This document shows, piece by piece, positions 6,324 to 7,003 of a stretch of DNA of 7,003 nucleotides. The position numbers were made by a program, and so were the translations under genes. Below the pieces are notes generated by a model. That model was not told the DNA's origin and made no database searches. It was given only the letters and a program-made list of their open reading frames with translations. This stretch comes from Actinomycetota bacterium (GTDB lineage Bacteria > Actinomycetota > Acidimicrobiia > Actinomarinales > Actinomarinaceae): NCBI GenBank assembly GCA_002724835.1, contig PBPX01000027.1, positions 1 through 7,003 of the forward strand, given 5' to 3'. The number at the start of each line of letters is the position of its first letter. The stretch's first letter is position 1.

Positions 6324-7003
6324 ATGTCTAAAAGACGTGTTGTTATCACTGGCCTAGGAACTATTAATCCCCTAGGAAATAACGTACCTGATACTTGGGA
6401 TAGTTTAATCAATGGTGTATCTGGAATAGATACTATAACTTCTTTTGATACAACCAACCTACCGGTAACTTTTGCTGGAGAAGTAAAAAACTTTGATGCA
6501 AATGAATACATGGGCAAACAACATGCACGAAAACTTGATAGATCAGGCCACTTATCTATTTATGCAACAGAGGAAGCATTAAAAGACGCTGGGCTAGATA
6601 ATCAAGAAAGGCTTGGGCCCAACGTAGGGATTGTATTTGGAACAGGTATTGGAGGAATAGGAGCTACAGAGGATGCTGTTAGAACTTTTGACGAAAGAGG
6701 TCCATCAAGAGTCAATCCTTTAGCCATTACACAATTAATGCCAAACTCGAGTACTGGTCAGGTTGCTATTAAATTTGGAATAGAAGGTCCTTCGGTAACA
6801 ATTACTACTGCATGTGCAGCTTCTGCAAATGCAGTGGGAGAAGCAAAAAATATGATTGAGAATGGAATAGTAGATATTGTTGTTACTGGTGGAACTGAAT
6901 CAGGTACAACACCAATGACTATCGCTGCATTTGCTCAAATAAGAGCTCTTTCAACTCAAAATGATAACCCTAAAGGAGCTTGTAAACCATTTGATAAAAA
7001 TCG
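6324..7003 (+). CDS. fabF: Beta-ketoacyl-ACP synthase II (FabF), N-terminal part
   Basis: FabF condenses malonyl-ACP with acyl-ACP to lengthen the chain. The frame is open from ATG 6324 to the right edge, giving 226 full codons of an expected ~410-415. The product opens with MSKRRVVITGLGTINPLGN, a standard FabF N-terminus, so the start is clear even though no strong ribosome binding site is seen in the seven-base gap after acpP. The nucleophile is Cys164 in TTACAASANAVGEA (161-174). GTGIGG (106-111), MPNSSTGQVAIKFGIEGP (139-156), TGGTESG (188-194) and RALSTQNDNP (207-216) follow in the expected order. The two catalytic histidines and the conserved lysine of the second half lie outside the window and cannot be checked. 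KAS I (FabB) is less likely given the N-terminus and the place after acpP, but I cannot fully exclude it. Confidence 0.94.
   Translation, partial: MSKRRVVITGLGTINPLGNNVPDTWDSLINGVSGIDTITSFDTTNLPVTFAGEVKNFDANEYMGKQHARKLDRSGHLSIYATEEALKDAGLDNQERLGPNVGIVFGTGIGGIGATEDAVRTFDERGPSRVNPLAITQLMPNSSTGQVAIKFGIEGPSVTITTACAASANAVGEAKNMIENGIVDIVVTGGTESGTTPMTIAAFAQIRALSTQNDNPKGACKPFDKN

Noticed and set aside
6317..6517. Minus-strand open frame opposite the fabF start
   Set aside because: The plus strand encodes the standard FabF N-terminus over the same bases.
1..7003. Polyketide or natural-product gene cluster instead of primary fatty acid synthesis
   Set aside because: Every gene is a single-domain, normal-length fatty acid enzyme with complete catalytic residues where visible; there are no tailoring, cyclase or multi-domain genes.

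Overview
The window is one unbroken, plus-strand block of housekeeping genes for bacterial type II fatty acid synthesis. It holds nine protein-coding genes; the first is cut by the left edge and the last by the right edge. The gene order is carboxyltransferase beta subunit (C-terminal part) - bioY - biotin carboxylase/biotin carrier fusion - acpS - fabD - fabH - fabG - acpP - fabF (N-terminal part).

Organism: the DNA is strongly A/T-rich, with many AGA, AAA and ATA codons, and almost nothing lies between genes. Several junctions overlap and the longest gap is 14 bases. That packing suggests a small, streamlined genome, perhaps a marine free-living bacterium. The acetyl-CoA carboxylase is the two-subunit acyl-CoA carboxylase type (PccB/AccD5-like beta subunit plus a fused biotin carboxylase-carrier alpha subunit), not the four-subunit AccABCD enzyme of E. 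coli. The carrier domain contains an MQGTIV motif familiar from actinobacterial alpha subunits, and a fabD-fabH-acpP-fabF core is also typical of Actinobacteria. A low-GC actinobacterium such as a marine Actinomarinales-like lineage is my best guess. A low-GC Chloroflexota (SAR202-like) lineage is an alternative. This is inference, not proof.

Layout: 1-2950 encodes the carboxylase that makes malonyl-CoA, with the biotin transporter component BioY placed between its two subunits. 2950-3327 is AcpS, which activates the acyl carrier protein. 3327-6316 is FabD (malonyl loading), FabH (first condensation), FabG (ketoreduction) and AcpP (the carrier). From 6324 FabF (elongating condensation) runs off the right edge. 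The dehydratase (FabZ/FabA) and enoyl reductase (FabI/K/L) are not in the window.

Together the genes cover biotin uptake, carboxylation of acetyl-CoA, modification of the carrier protein, transfer of malonate to it, priming, reduction and elongation. Both post-translationally modified carriers, BCCP with biotin and ACP with phosphopantetheine, have a cofactor-supply gene next to or close to them.

I see no CRISPR, mobile element, RNA gene, terminator or promoter, and no credible sign of a previously undescribed system. Points worth a second look are the missing normal start codon of the biotin carboxylase gene (a one-base difference in an A-tract would restore a textbook start), the placement of bioY with 20-base overlaps on both sides, an extended FabH with a small residue at its primer-specificity position, and a residue in the carboxyltransferase that points to acetyl-CoA use.
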